35,992 nt of DNA from NCBI GenBank assembly GCA_029239675.1, contig JARBUM010000025.1:1-35992 (forward strand), written 5' to 3'. The position numbers and the translations under genes were made by a program. Positions 25,598 through 34,022 of this stretch are shown one piece after another. Position 1 is the first letter of the stretch. Every line of letters begins with the position of its first letter. The notes under the pieces are model-generated. The model worked only from the letters and a program-made list of their open reading frames with translations, searched no databases and was not told where the DNA came from. The stretch comes from Pelosinus sp. GTDB taxonomy: Bacteria > Bacillota > Negativicutes > DSM-13327.

Positions 25598-26922
25598 AAA
25601 ATTATGCGGCGACTGTACTTTCTATAGGGCGCGTTCTAGTTCCCCTTTCATTCTTCTTAGCCACAGCTCTACTATTTTGGTATCATCAATATCCCCTAGA
25701 TTCGAATAGCGCTATTCTGCTACTTTGGCTGTCGCGGCTTGATCCACTGATGCTGCTAGCTGAGTGGCGAATTGCAGGAGTTTTGCCGCCATGGTTCTGG
25801 CTTCCATTCATGGTAATGGTTTTGACGTTGTTTTTCGGACGGATATTTTGTGGTTGGATATGTCCTGTAGGAGGGATATTGGCACGGCTTCCTTTACGAG
25901 AGCATCCCATAAAAGTAAACTACCTTTTGAGAAAAATACGATATAATTGGTTGGTTTTCCTATTAATATTGCTGTTAGTAAGTAATTTACCCTTACTTCT
26001 TACGCCATTTCATCTGCTGACTGAAGAAATGACTCGATTGTGGCAGGGAAAGATGCCTTGGATTTTATCAGGTATGCTATTGACAGGGATTCTATATTTT
26101 CCTCGATTTTGGTGTATCTATATTTGTCCGACAGGACTGCTGCTAGCGGCAATGGCTCGGTGGCGATACTTTCGTCTTACGATAGGTGAAAATTGTGTGG
26201 ACTGCTCGACTTGTGAGAAAGTTTGTCAAATCCAAGCAATGAAATTGGCGGAACGAAGAGCGTCGGAAGATTGCATGTTATGTGGGCGATGTTGGCAAGC
26301 ATGTCCAACAAAAACTGCTAAATGGCGTGATACACACTCCATTACCCAACAGCGGTCTGATACTCCTTTAGCAGCGTTGTCACGCCGACAGCTTTTCGCA
26401 ATTGGGGCAGCAGTTGTTGTTGGCGGATTTGGCGGGCAATTATTAAAACCAGCAACTACTGTTGCAACGATTCGCCCACCGGGGGCATTGGCTGAGAATA
26501 ATTTTTTGCAGCAATGCAGCCGATGTGGAAGGTGTGTCAAAGTTTGTCCAGCAGAGTGTCTTTTCCCAATGTCTTTAGATACAGGTTTACATACTTTCCT
26601 TACTCCGAGAGTGGTACCGCGTAAAGCCAGGTGCGAACTCTGTCTATCCTGTCAAGAGGTTTGTCCGACAGGAGCCATCGCTCGCATACCTTTAGAGCGG
26701 GTTAAAATGGGTATAGGGGAATTGATCCGGGCTAAGTGCCTCGTCTGGTCAGAGCAGAAATTGTGCCTGCTCTGTCGTGAACAGTGCCCTGTTCATGCAA
26801 TCGAAGTTGATGAGCAGAATAGGCCATATGTGAACGAAACAGCATGTGTAGGATGTGGAGCCTGTGAAAATGGTTGCCCGCTTCCCGAAGCCGCTATTAT
26901 TGTAAGACCGATTAGCAAATAA
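25567..26922 (+). CDS. NapH-NapG type fusion: membrane polyferredoxin with internal Tat-like signal
   Basis: Protein of 451 aa. The first half resembles NapH: several membrane helices, paired FCGWICP and CIYICP motifs, then two 4Fe-4S sites (CVDCSTCEKVC and CMLCGRCWQACP). Around residue 270 a twin-arginine segment SRRQLFAIGAA begins a further hydrophobic helix. The C-terminal half is MauM/NapG-like with CSRCGRCVKVCP, CELCLSCQEVCP, a CLLCREQCP site and CVGCGACENGCP. The protein would carry electrons across the membrane from the quinone or cytoplasmic side to the outside. TTG 25567 is the furthest start, but its ribosome site is distant and a CTG at about 25594 is possible, so the exact N-terminus is uncertain. 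Confidence 0.83.
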   Translation: MGKTKRDTSLKNYAATVLSIGRVLVPLSFFLATALLFWYHQYPLDSNSAILLLWLSRLDPLMLLAEWRIAGVLPPWFWLPFMVMVLTLFFGRIFCGWICPVGGILARLPLREHPIKVNYLLRKIRYNWLVFLLILLLVSNLPLLLTPFHLLTEEMTRLWQGKMPWILSGMLLTGILYFPRFWCIYICPTGLLLAAMARWRYFRLTIGENCVDCSTCEKVCQIQAMKLAERRASEDCMLCGRCWQACPTKTAKWRDTHSITQQRSDTPLAALSRRQLFAIGAAVVVGGFGGQLLKPATTVATIRPPGALAENNFLQQCSRCGRCVKVCPAECLFPMSLDTGLHTFLTPRVVPRKARCELCLSCQEVCPTGAIARIPLERVKMGIGELIRAKCLVWSEQKLCLLCREQCPVHAIEVDEQNRPYVNETACVGCGACENGCPLPEAAIIVRPISK

Positions 26923-26944
26923 GAATAAATAGGAGGAAAAGAAA

Positions 26945-27469
26945 ATGAAGAAAAATAATTTCGTTGTAGTAATGACTATTTTAGTAGGGATCATATGGTT
27001 ATTTACCCCTATTGCTCTCGTATCGGCAGAAGCAGAGCAGACTCTGCAGGTGGAGGCTACGAATTATGTTATATCTTCCCAGTGGCTTCCTGTGGGGGAT
27101 GAGGCAGGGCATGTAATCGGCATGAACCAGCGAGAAGGTGAAGGGGTATTTAGCAATGGAGAGACAGCAAAATACTCTGTTATTTCCACCTTTGATGCCC
27201 GTCGCAGCAAGGGAGGAATCGCTCAAGGATATTCCAAATTTACGTTTGATGATGGATCTTTGATCATATTCTCTTGGACAACAGAGTTTGCCCGATCCCA
27301 AGAGGGACTACCTTTTAACCAGGGGCAGGGAACCATTATTGCAGGAACTGGGCGTTTCGCAGGGATAACAGGTGTATCTGCTTTTAGCAGTAAGCAATTA
27401 AAACCTGCCAGTGAGGACCCCAAGCTCACCATGGTTGCCAATGCGACGATTACCTATACGCTTCCTTGA
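26945..27469 (+). CDS. Secreted small beta-barrel protein, allene-oxide-cyclase/dirigent-like
   Basis: Protein of 174 aa with a signal peptide (about residues 1-28, ending ALVSA). The mature part is rich in beta strands and ends with GTGRFAGITGVSAF and VANATITYTLP. That is the signature of the allene oxide cyclase or dirigent barrel fold also seen in bacterial hypothetical proteins. It shares no catalytic evidence, so ligand binding or structural work outside the membrane is as likely as enzymatic activity. TAGGAGG precedes the ATG by about eight bases. It sits between the ferredoxin gene and an acyltransferase gene in the same direction. Confidence 0.6.
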   Translation: MKKNNFVVVMTILVGIIWLFTPIALVSAEAEQTLQVEATNYVISSQWLPVGDEAGHVIGMNQREGEGVFSNGETAKYSVISTFDARRSKGGIAQGYSKFTFDDGSLIIFSWTTEFARSQEGLPFNQGQGTIIAGTGRFAGITGVSAFSSKQLKPASEDPKLTMVANATITYTLP

Positions 27470-27512
27470 AACAAAAATAATGAATTGACGTGATCGAAAA
27501 GGAGGGTATCAA

Positions 27513-28685
27513 TTGGTAAATTCGTTAGAATTAAGAGTGCCAGAACAGGAAAAACCTTATGAGAGACTCTATTTTTTAGACAACCTGCGGTCGTTTATCA
27601 TTCTCCTAGTGTTGGTTTATCATGCTGCTATGGCGTATATGGTTAATGGTCCCAAGTGGTTTTATGTGATTGATACCCAAAATAGTTTTTTCTTCACTAT
27701 ATTTGTGATGGTGACTGATGTATTTGTTATGCCGATGATGTTCTTTATTGCTGGATTCTTTGCCATCCGTTCTTTAACGCGAAAAAGACAGCAGGCTTTT
27801 TGGCAAGATAAAATAGTGCGGATTGTTATTCCCTATTTCGCAGGGATTACACTATTGGCGCCAGCTATTAATGATATTTACTTCTTAAGTCGATTTAGTG
27901 CACCACCAGGTTACTTTGATTACTGGGCTAACATTTTTTTTGGTTTGGCTCGTCAACATGCCCATCTTTGGTTCTTAGGTGTCTTGACCCTATTCTTTCT
28001 GATATTATCCCTTGCATACCATTTCTATAAACCCCTGGGAAGTGTGAAGGATGAACCGACATTATCGTCAATCAGAGCTATCATCGGATTTGGTTTGGTA
28101 ACCAGTGTAGCTTTCTTTTGTGTAAAGCAATTCGTGAATGATTACTCCTGGGTAATGGTAAAGTCTGTCATCATGTTCCAACCTACGCGATGTGTATTGT
28201 ATGTCCTTTATTTTGCTTTAGGCGTTTACGCTCACCGTCAGCAGTGGTTTACTGCTTCTGGATATATACCTAGAATAAAATTTTGGGTGCCCTCCGCCAT
28301 AGTGCTAGGCAGCATTTACCCACAATATAAAATAATGTTTTGGGCTAAAAGAGAGTTCCTATTAGTAATGATCGGTAATGATTTGTTATATTCCTTTTTT
28401 TGTCTCACGGCGGTATTTGCCTTGGTAGCCTTGTTTCATCGTTGGCTGAATTACACATCCAAATTGTTGAGCAAGCTAGCGGCTAATTCCTATGGTATTT
28501 ATTTTATCCACCAGCCGATTGTAATGCTGTTAATTTTAGCTATTCGAGACTATCAACTAAATGTATTTCTCAAGTATCTGGTTGTCTCAGTATCAGCAAT
28601 TGTATTATGTTATTTGTTGTGTGAATATATTCTAGCGAAAATACCCTCATTTAGTTATCAAGATAAGTCAGTACATACGAGGTAA
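27513..28685 (+). CDS. Membrane acyltransferase (Acyl_transf_3 / OpgC-like)
   Basis: Integral membrane protein of 390 aa with about ten helices. The N-terminal signature LDNLRSFIILLVLVYHAAMA has the conserved Arg and the proposed catalytic His of acyltransferase family 3, and an OpgC/MdoC-like pattern follows. Such enzymes move acyl groups to extracytoplasmic glycans or lipids. The start is TTG 27513, with a strong AAAAGGAGGG site. It is the last gene of the unit, before a terminator at 28730-28768. The acyl donor and acceptor are unknown. The secreted hydrolase at the other end of the unit could act on the same product (inference). Confidence 0.83.
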   Translation: MVNSLELRVPEQEKPYERLYFLDNLRSFIILLVLVYHAAMAYMVNGPKWFYVIDTQNSFFFTIFVMVTDVFVMPMMFFIAGFFAIRSLTRKRQQAFWQDKIVRIVIPYFAGITLLAPAINDIYFLSRFSAPPGYFDYWANIFFGLARQHAHLWFLGVLTLFFLILSLAYHFYKPLGSVKDEPTLSSIRAIIGFGLVTSVAFFCVKQFVNDYSWVMVKSVIMFQPTRCVLYVLYFALGVYAHRQQWFTASGYIPRIKFWVPSAIVLGSIYPQYKIMFWAKREFLLVMIGNDLLYSFFCLTAVFALVALFHRWLNYTSKLLSKLAANSYGIYFIHQPIVMLLILAIRDYQLNVFLKYLVVSVSAIVLCYLLCEYILAKIPSFSYQDKSVHTR

Positions 28686-28729
28686 TATGATATTTCTTAT
28701 TACTATTAGATTGTAATTGTGGAGCATAT

Positions 28730-28768
28730 AAAAAACGTTGGAAATATTTAATGTTCCAACGTTTTTTT
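28730..28768. terminator. Bidirectional terminator between acyltransferase and SGNH genes
   Basis: AAAAAACGTTGGAA pairs with TTCCAACGTTTTTT around a ten-base loop, with A and T runs on the two sides serving converging transcripts. Confidence 0.9.
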
Positions 28769-28796
28769 CAGGTACAGGCTGAGTAGGGAGAATTAG

Positions 28797-30110
28797 TTAA
28801 TGTTTCATTTCGGTAACTCGATTCCAGTTTTCATTAATAATATCAGCCATTCTTTGTTTCCCTACTAGTCCAGGATGCAATCCGTCAATTGCGTATTCAT
28901 AAAGTAACACACCATTCTGATCAACAAAATGGGGCTCTAAATCAATATAATATTGTTGTTGACGGATGAATTCATTTACTTCAGTAAAGTTTCTTCGCCA
29001 ATTGCTAGCAGTGTCTTGATTAAAAACTTCTTTAATTGCTGCGGGATTAATGGATAGTAAGGTTAGAAAAATGGGGCGGATATCATTTTCAAGACATTTA
29101 TCTCGCAGAATGGATAAATCATGGATAACTTCCTCGGCGGGCGTTCCGCCACGTAGACTGTTAGTTCCACCGAGAATTAAGAGGAATCGTGGATGAAAGG
29201 GCAGTACATCTTGGTTAAAGCGCTGTACTAAATCTGAAGTTGTATCACCGCTATGACCAAGATTAATATGGGGAAAATGCAAATAAGGTTGGAAATCATA
29301 ATCCCAGTCGACAGGAGAATAGGATACAGATCCGCCTCCATGCACGATGCTGTCACCAAAAGAAGCGGAATAACGACCAGCTTCAAAATCGACAATAAAG
29401 CTTCGAGCATCAGAGTAAACACCAACGGGGTTACCCTTTTCGTCAAGGCCGCGTACTCGCCAATAATAGGTTCCGGGTATATTGCGAGGTTCCTCATCAT
29501 AACAGTCAAACACATTACCTACTTGCTTACTCCAAATGCGATATTTGGAGGGAAATATATTGTTAGGGTTTTCTGGTTTTCTATTAGTGATCTCGACTTC
29601 GTATTGAACCGCACCAGGGATAGGAATCCAAGAATATACGGGGTATAAAGGGGTAGGCATATTATCTTTATTAAAGACCGCATCGCTTGATGGTTTAAGC
29701 GTTTTTTGTTTGTTATGGTCAATTTCCAAAAAATTAGCCTGAGAATATACGCTAATAGGGTCGCCATGGTAATTTAATGGCCTTACTCGCCAATAAAGGA
29801 TATTGCCTTGATACTGGGATAAATCTGCATGATAAGCATTGCTATAGACTTCTTTAGTAGAAAAGAGCCGATGCCTGGACGGTTTCGTATCATTAGGATT
29901 CTCCGTTTCAGAACTTAAGAACTCAATCTCATACATAACGGCATCGGGGATAGGTGACCAACGGAGAATTGGCTTATCATCAATTAGCTCACTAGTTTGT
30001 TTGGCGCTAATAGTTTTTTCTATAAGATATTTAGTTTGCTTCGCTTGCCCAGGAGCGGAATAAACAGCTAGCCCCATAAGTAAAGCCAGTAGTACTGCAA
30101 AATATCTCAT
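28797..30110 (-). CDS. Secreted SGNH/GDSL hydrolase with two Fn3-like repeats
   Basis: Exported protein of 437 aa. The signal peptide is about residues 1-23 (ending PGQA). Two related repeats follow, each with a WSPIP or WIPIP start, an ENPN segment and a YWRVR.L end (about 45-135 and 150-250), then the SGNH domain. Catalytic blocks are SFGDS (Ser), GGTNS, and DGLHP (Asp, His) near the C-terminus. Likely an esterase or lipase acting on surface polymers. The frame is open back to 30155, but ATG 30110 is preferred: GGGGG is seven bases upstream, a signal peptide starts there, and a Fur box lies at 30135-30153. Iron-dependent expression is predicted. Confidence 0.83.
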   Translation of the reverse strand: MRYFAVLLALLMGLAVYSAPGQAKQTKYLIEKTISAKQTSELIDDKPILRWSPIPDAVMYEIEFLSSETENPNDTKPSRHRLFSTKEVYSNAYHADLSQYQGNILYWRVRPLNYHGDPISVYSQANFLEIDHNKQKTLKPSSDAVFNKDNMPTPLYPVYSWIPIPGAVQYEVEITNRKPENPNNIFPSKYRIWSKQVGNVFDCYDEEPRNIPGTYYWRVRGLDEKGNPVGVYSDARSFIVDFEAGRYSASFGDSIVHGGGSVSYSPVDWDYDFQPYLHFPHINLGHSGDTTSDLVQRFNQDVLPFHPRFLLILGGTNSLRGGTPAEEVIHDLSILRDKCLENDIRPIFLTLLSINPAAIKEVFNQDTASNWRRNFTEVNEFIRQQQYYIDLEPHFVDQNGVLLYEYAIDGLHPGLVGKQRMADIINENWNRVTEMKH

Positions 30111-30134
30111 GGCAAGGCCCCCTTCTAAACAAAT

Positions 30135-30153
30135 GAAAGTGATTATCATTATC
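30135..30153 (-). promoter_or_regulatory. Fur box
   Basis: On the minus strand the 19-mer GATAATGATAATCACTTTC matches the classic Fur consensus at 17 of 19 positions. It lies just downstream of a plausible promoter (TTGACA at 30188-30193, TTATTA at 30165-30170, 17-base spacer) and upstream of the SGNH hydrolase start, the position expected for iron-dependent repression. Confidence 0.75.
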
Positions 30154-30251
30154 ACATATTAATATAATAATGAATAATACTAAACTTTGTCAAGAATAGT
30201 TTGCAAGAGGCGTGTTTTATTAAAAGGTTACTAGGATATATTAGAAGAGGA

Positions 30252-30293
30252 AAGATGGCCCGCACTCCGTTGATGCGAAGTGCGGGCCATCTT
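30252..30293. terminator. Strong hairpin terminator downstream of the TetR gene
   Basis: AAGATGGCCCGCACT (30252-30266) and AGTGCGGGCCATCTT (30279-30293) form a perfect, GC-rich 15-bp stem. The T-rich tract on the minus-strand side is weak (TTTCCTCTT), but the stem is the strongest in the region. Confidence 0.65.
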
Positions 30294-30362
30294 ATTTTAA
30301 AGACAATATAACTAAAGAATATAGTAGAATTTACGCAAAGGGCAGAGTAGTGAAAAATAATT

Positions 30363-31013
30363 TTATGGGACAAGAGTCTCCAAGTGTATACTGCCGACAG
30401 GTGCTCCTAATAAGTTCTCAATTAACTTCTCAGCAATTTTTAATTTATTCTTTACGATGATTGGATCAACTTCATGACCAAACTCTAACGGTGAGCTAGA
30501 TTCGAGTAAAGCACCCATAATGCCAGCGAAAAAAGAAAAGGTTTCATCCATATGTATGACATTAGTGAGCCCTTCTTGGTTGCCTTGTTCTAGAATCCGT
30601 CTTAAAATTGGTTTCGTAATGAACAGCATTTGCCGCCAAAGCTTATTAATCAATGGGCCTTGTTTTTCTTTGTATAAAATTTTGCCGATTAAACCAGGTT
30701 GATCATAATAACATAATTTGTAGAAAAGGTTAAAAAATAATTGTAATTTTTCTAATACCGAATTTTGCTCGGAATAAAAAGCTTGAACTTCAAGTATCAT
30801 GTTCGTTACATGACGAGCAAAGATTGCTTCTAAAATAGCTTCTTTAGAAGCAAAATAGTAATAGAATGTTCCTTGGGCTACGCCCACTTTTTTTACAATC
30901 GTACTTACAGTAGTTTGCTGATACCCTAGCATCATAAATAGTTCTTGCGCAGCATCCATCAGCTCAGCCTGGCGTATCTCAGGGTCTTTCGTAATTCTGA
31001 TAATAAAGAACAC
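30363..31013 (-). CDS. TetR/AcrR family transcriptional regulator
   Basis: DNA-binding repressor of about 216 aa. The N-terminal TetR helix-turn-helix reads QAELMDAAQELFMMLGYQQT, then TIVKKVGVAQGTFYYYFASKEAILEAIF. The C-terminal ligand-binding domain is not informative about the ligand. The frame is open back to 31076, but the predicted promoter and operator (31027-31076) occupy that part. GTG 31013 is taken as start; an ATT at 31004, eight bases after GAGG, is an alternative that would give MIRITKDPEIRQ. The palindrome just before the gene suggests self-repression. It sits between the importer genes and the SGNH gene, either of which it may also control. Confidence 0.85.
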   Translation of the reverse strand: MFFIIRITKDPEIRQAELMDAAQELFMMLGYQQTTVSTIVKKVGVAQGTFYYYFASKEAILEAIFARHVTNMILEVQAFYSEQNSVLEKLQLFFNLFYKLCYYDQPGLIGKILYKEKQGPLINKLWRQMLFITKPILRRILEQGNQEGLTNVIHMDETFSFFAGIMGALLESSSPLEFGHEVDPIIVKNKLKIAEKLIENLLGAPVGSIHLETLVP

Positions 31014-31026
31014 CTCACTTCTATAC

Positions 31027-31044
31027 AACTGACTAAAGTCAGTT
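31027..31044 (-). promoter_or_regulatory. Perfect palindromic operator, probably for the TetR regulator
   Basis: AACTGACTAAAGTCAGTT has 8-bp arms with an AA centre. It lies immediately after the predicted -10 and 14 bases before the regulator's start, typical for self-repressing TetR proteins. Confidence 0.7.
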
Positions 31045-31047
31045 AAT

Positions 31048-31076
31048 ATTTTAAATAATAATGATTTTCTTGTCAA
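31048..31076 (-). promoter_or_regulatory. Promoter of the TetR gene
   Basis: On the minus strand, TTGACA (31071-31076) and TAAAAT (31048-31053) are separated by 17 bases. The start of transcription would fall inside or just beside the palindromic operator. Confidence 0.7.
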
Positions 31077-31106
31077 GGCATATTATAGCTTATGTTAATC
31101 GCTCAG

Positions 31107-31142
31107 GCAGCATAGAATGTGATGCCCAAAATCCTATGCTGC
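31107..31142 (-). terminator. Possible terminator hairpin after the importer genes
   Basis: GCAGCATAG (31107-31115) and CTATGCTGC (31134-31142) form a perfect 9-bp stem with an 18-base loop. It follows the end of the binding-protein gene by 18 bases. No T run follows, so the terminator role is uncertain. Confidence 0.45.
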
Positions 31143-31160
31143 TAGAGAATGGGTTTGATT

Positions 31161-32066
31161 TTATTGATACTGTTCAGGATATAGCTTATGAGAAATTTTC
31201 TCGATAGCGTCAATCGTACGAATCCCACCGTTATTAACAGTGAAAAAAGGCAGGTTAATGATGTTTCCTTTTTGGATAGCTTTCATACTTTGTAGTTCCG
31301 TGACTTCCTGTAAATTCTTTATTGCTTCTTCATCAGTGAGATCCTTAGTGCTGTCGTTTTTATTGGAAGACACAAATATAATGAAATCCGGGTCAAATGC
31401 CAGTACCTTCTCGGCACCAACGAGAGACACTGGATCCTGGCAAAGGTTCTTACCACCAGCAATATCGATCATGTGGCTAATTAAATAATGGCTGTCATAG
31501 ATTGAAAATGTACCATTGAAATGGTCTTGCAGTACGATAACTGTTTTTTTCTGTGTTTTGGATGTAAGGGGTAGTTTTGTCCTGGATGCCAAAGATCATG
31601 CCAATATCAGAAATAAAGGCATATACAACATTATCTAGCCCAGGTTTACTTTTCGTCAGTGTGCTTTGCATTGCAAAAGTTCCAACGCCACGTTTCTGCC
31701 AGGTTTCCACATTGCCCATATCACTGGAACGAAAATTATGGACCCAGCCAATGATCATATCCGGCTGTAGTTCCAGCAACTCTTCTTGGGTAGGGATATA
31801 CTTGGCTGGCCCAACTCAAGCAAGAGTTCAGTTGCACCTGGATGAGTAATGACTACTCTCTCCGGAACCTTTTTATAGGTATAGGCAACTGGGTTTTCAC
31901 TACTATCGTAATTTGTAATGGTAACAGGATATATAGCCCCAGTGGTTTGGGGGATGGCAGGGGGAGTTTTGGGAGCAGTAGCGTTTGGCTGCCCACAAGC
32001 CGCTAGTGGTAATACTAAAATAAGGCATAGTAGTAAAGATATACTATTGAGTTTAGGTTTTTTCAT
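31161..32066 (-). pseudogene. Broken iron-complex ABC transporter substrate-binding lipoprotein gene
   Basis: Three successive frames together make one periplasmic binding protein of the FepB/BtuF type. The first piece (32066 to about 31800) has a signal peptide with lipobox PLAACG and ends near HPGATELLLELGQ. The second (about 31800-31570) resumes with KYIPTQEELLELQPDMIIGW and goes to about DKTTPYIQ. The third (about 31570-31161) carries KTVIVLQDHFNGTF, GAEKVLAFDPDFIIF and a normal C-terminus. Junction 1 also seems to lack a stretch usually found in the family between LELG and KYIPTQ, suggesting a real deletion. Junction 2 is at or near an A7 run. Either true decay or assembly error; a functional single-chain product is not encoded here. 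Confidence 0.8.
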
Positions 32067-32085
32067 CGTACGTCTCCTTTATACA

Positions 32086-32862
32086 TTAGGCATGTCGACA
32101 GGTGGGATAATAGGTAATGGCAAGATAACCTGTATCCGGGTTTTCATGAATGTCGCATTCAATTTCATATACATCTCGGACAAGTTCGGGAGTTAAAATT
32201 TCATTGGGTACGCCACTTGCAACTACATTTCCTTCTTTCAATACATATAATTTATGGCAGTACATAGCTGCTAGGCTTAGGTCATGCAGCGCCGCAAGTA
32301 CACCGATACCAAGTGATTTTACAATAGAAAGAATTTGCAGCTGATATTTAATATCCAAATGATTTGTTGGTTCATCTAAGATTAATAATTGAGGCTGCTG
32401 GGCCAAGGCGCGGGCCAAGATAATTCGCTGTTTTTCACCGCCTGATAAGGTGGAAAAGCTTCGGTAGGCATGTTTCTCCATACCTACTTTTTGGATTGCC
32501 TCCATAGCAATTTCATAATCCTCCGGTGTATCTGATCCGAGTAAGCTTTTATGAGGTGTACGTCCCATCATGACCATATCAAAAACAGAAAAATCAAAGT
32601 TGATGGTATTAAACTGTCCGACGACACCCATTTTTTTAGCAGATTCAGCTAGTTTCACGTCTTTTAGATTTTTTCCATCCAAGAGGATACTACCGCTGTT
32701 TGGTTGGATTATTCGATAGATAGTACGCAGTAGTGTAGATTTTCCACTGCCATTGGGGCCAATAATGCCGACAAATTCTCCTCTGGCAACAGCCAAGGAA
32801 ATATCCTGAATAATATTTTTATCGCCCAGTTTTACATTAATATTGTTTAATACGAGATCCAT
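32086..32862 (-). CDS. Iron-complex/cobalamin type ABC importer ATPase (FecE/FepC family)
   Basis: Cytoplasmic ATPase of 258 aa that powers uptake through the FecCD permease. Walker A is GPNGSGKS, the signature is LSGGEKQR, Walker B is LLILDEPTNHLD, and the H-loop is ALHDLSLA. Length and order match siderophore, haem and cobalamin importers. It sits 11 bases downstream of the permease gene and 19 bases upstream of the binding-protein pseudogene. All motifs are intact, so the ATPase and permease may still work with another binding protein. Confidence 0.93.
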   Translation of the reverse strand: MDLVLNNINVKLGDKNIIQDISLAVARGEFVGIIGPNGSGKSTLLRTIYRIIQPNSGSILLDGKNLKDVKLAESAKKMGVVGQFNTINFDFSVFDMVMMGRTPHKSLLGSDTPEDYEIAMEAIQKVGMEKHAYRSFSTLSGGEKQRIILARALAQQPQLLILDEPTNHLDIKYQLQILSIVKSLGIGVLAALHDLSLAAMYCHKLYVLKEGNVVASGVPNEILTPELVRDVYEIECDIHENPDTGYLAITYYPTCRHA

Positions 32863-32873
32863 GATGACCCTCC

Positions 32874-33974
32874 TTACTTACTTCCAAAATCAAACGACTG
32901 CTTAAACAGAATGTACATAAAAAAAGGTGCTCCCACTAAAGCAGTAATGATACCAATGGGTAATTCACCGCTTTTTAAGATGATACGCGCTAGAACATCG
33001 GCCCAGGTTAAGAAAATAGCTCCGACTAAGATGCTGCCTGGCATTAAACGTCTGTGATCTGATCCTACCAGGCCACGTACTACATGGGGAATTACAAGGC
33101 CAACAAAGCCAAAAATACCACAAGATGCAACGATGAGTCCCGTAATGAGAGCTGTAATGACCATATATCTGCGACGAATTTTCGTTAAATCGATTCCTAA
33201 GGTGATTGCGGCTTCCTCTCCCAGTAATAAAGTATTAAGAATGCGAGATTGAAACAGAAAATACAGGCAACAGAGAGTAACTCCGATAACTGGCAAAGCC
33301 AGATTATCCCATTTGGCAGCAGCAAGAGAGCCCATTGTCCAGAAAGTGACATTCCTTATGCCCTCTGCATCATTGGAGATATAAACAATAAAATTGGAGA
33401 TGGCAATGAATAAAGCGCTGGCAATAGAACCCGATAAAACCATTTTCACCGTGGACATTCGACCGCCAATGCCTGATAACACCATAACAAAAATGGATGC
33501 TCCCAATGCGCCGAGAAAAGCCCAAAAGGCGGTACCAAAGCCGAATAAAACTCCAGAAGCACCGCCAATGAGAATGGAAAAGGTAGCACCTAGAGAAGCT
33601 CCAGCGGATATGCCAAGGATATAAGGCTCTGCCAAAGGATTTTGTACAGAGGCTTGCATGACCGTGCCGCACATGGCAAGACCAGCGCCTACGACAGTAG
33701 ACATAATAACGCGTGGTAAGCGGATCTGCCATATGATATCCATATGAGAAGGGGATACTTGGCTAATAACGTTATCGATATCTAGGTGAAATAGTTTATA
33801 TGCAATAATTTTATAGGACATTTCGGGAGGAATTTTTACCGTTCCTATACAAACAGCCATTAACATGGAGAGTAAGGCAATTATGCTGAGACCTAACAGC
33901 AAAAGAATAAAAACGTTATTCTTTTTGATGACAGCATCATATTCTATAGATGGTCGCTTTTTTAATTGTGTCAT
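32874..33974 (-). CDS. FecCD family ABC importer permease
   Basis: Inner-membrane permease of 366 aa with about nine to ten helices and typical FecCD segments: IRLPRVIMSTVVGAGLAMCG, VQNPLAEPYILGISAGASLG, and GIFGFVGLVIPHVVRGLVGS. It forms the channel for an iron complex or cobalamin. GGAG about 12 bases before the ATG is the ribosome site. The gene is separated from tonB by a 134-base spacer that contains a long hairpin. Confidence 0.93.
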   Translation of the reverse strand: MTQLKKRPSIEYDAVIKKNNVFILLLLGLSIIALLSMLMAVCIGTVKIPPEMSYKIIAYKLFHLDIDNVISQVSPSHMDIIWQIRLPRVIMSTVVGAGLAMCGTVMQASVQNPLAEPYILGISAGASLGATFSILIGGASGVLFGFGTAFWAFLGALGASIFVMVLSGIGGRMSTVKMVLSGSIASALFIAISNFIVYISNDAEGIRNVTFWTMGSLAAAKWDNLALPVIGVTLCCLYFLFQSRILNTLLLGEEAAITLGIDLTKIRRRYMVITALITGLIVASCGIFGFVGLVIPHVVRGLVGSDHRRLMPGSILVGAIFLTWADVLARIILKSGELPIGIITALVGAPFFMYILFKQSFDFGSK

Positions 33975-34022
33975 AGTTATAAAGATCTCCTAATTCATTT
34001 TTGAGCCAAATAATAGCAGGGT

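Noticed and set aside
31054-31076. Second Fur box in the TetR promoter spacer
   Set aside because: Only a loose AT-rich resemblance (ATCATTATTATT), well below the match seen at 30135-30153.
33370-33732. Open frame of 120 codons in a second frame inside the importer permease gene
   Set aside because: Composition is typical of an out-of-frame shadow (many Cys, Arg, Trp, His), and the permease frame carries all FecCD motifs.
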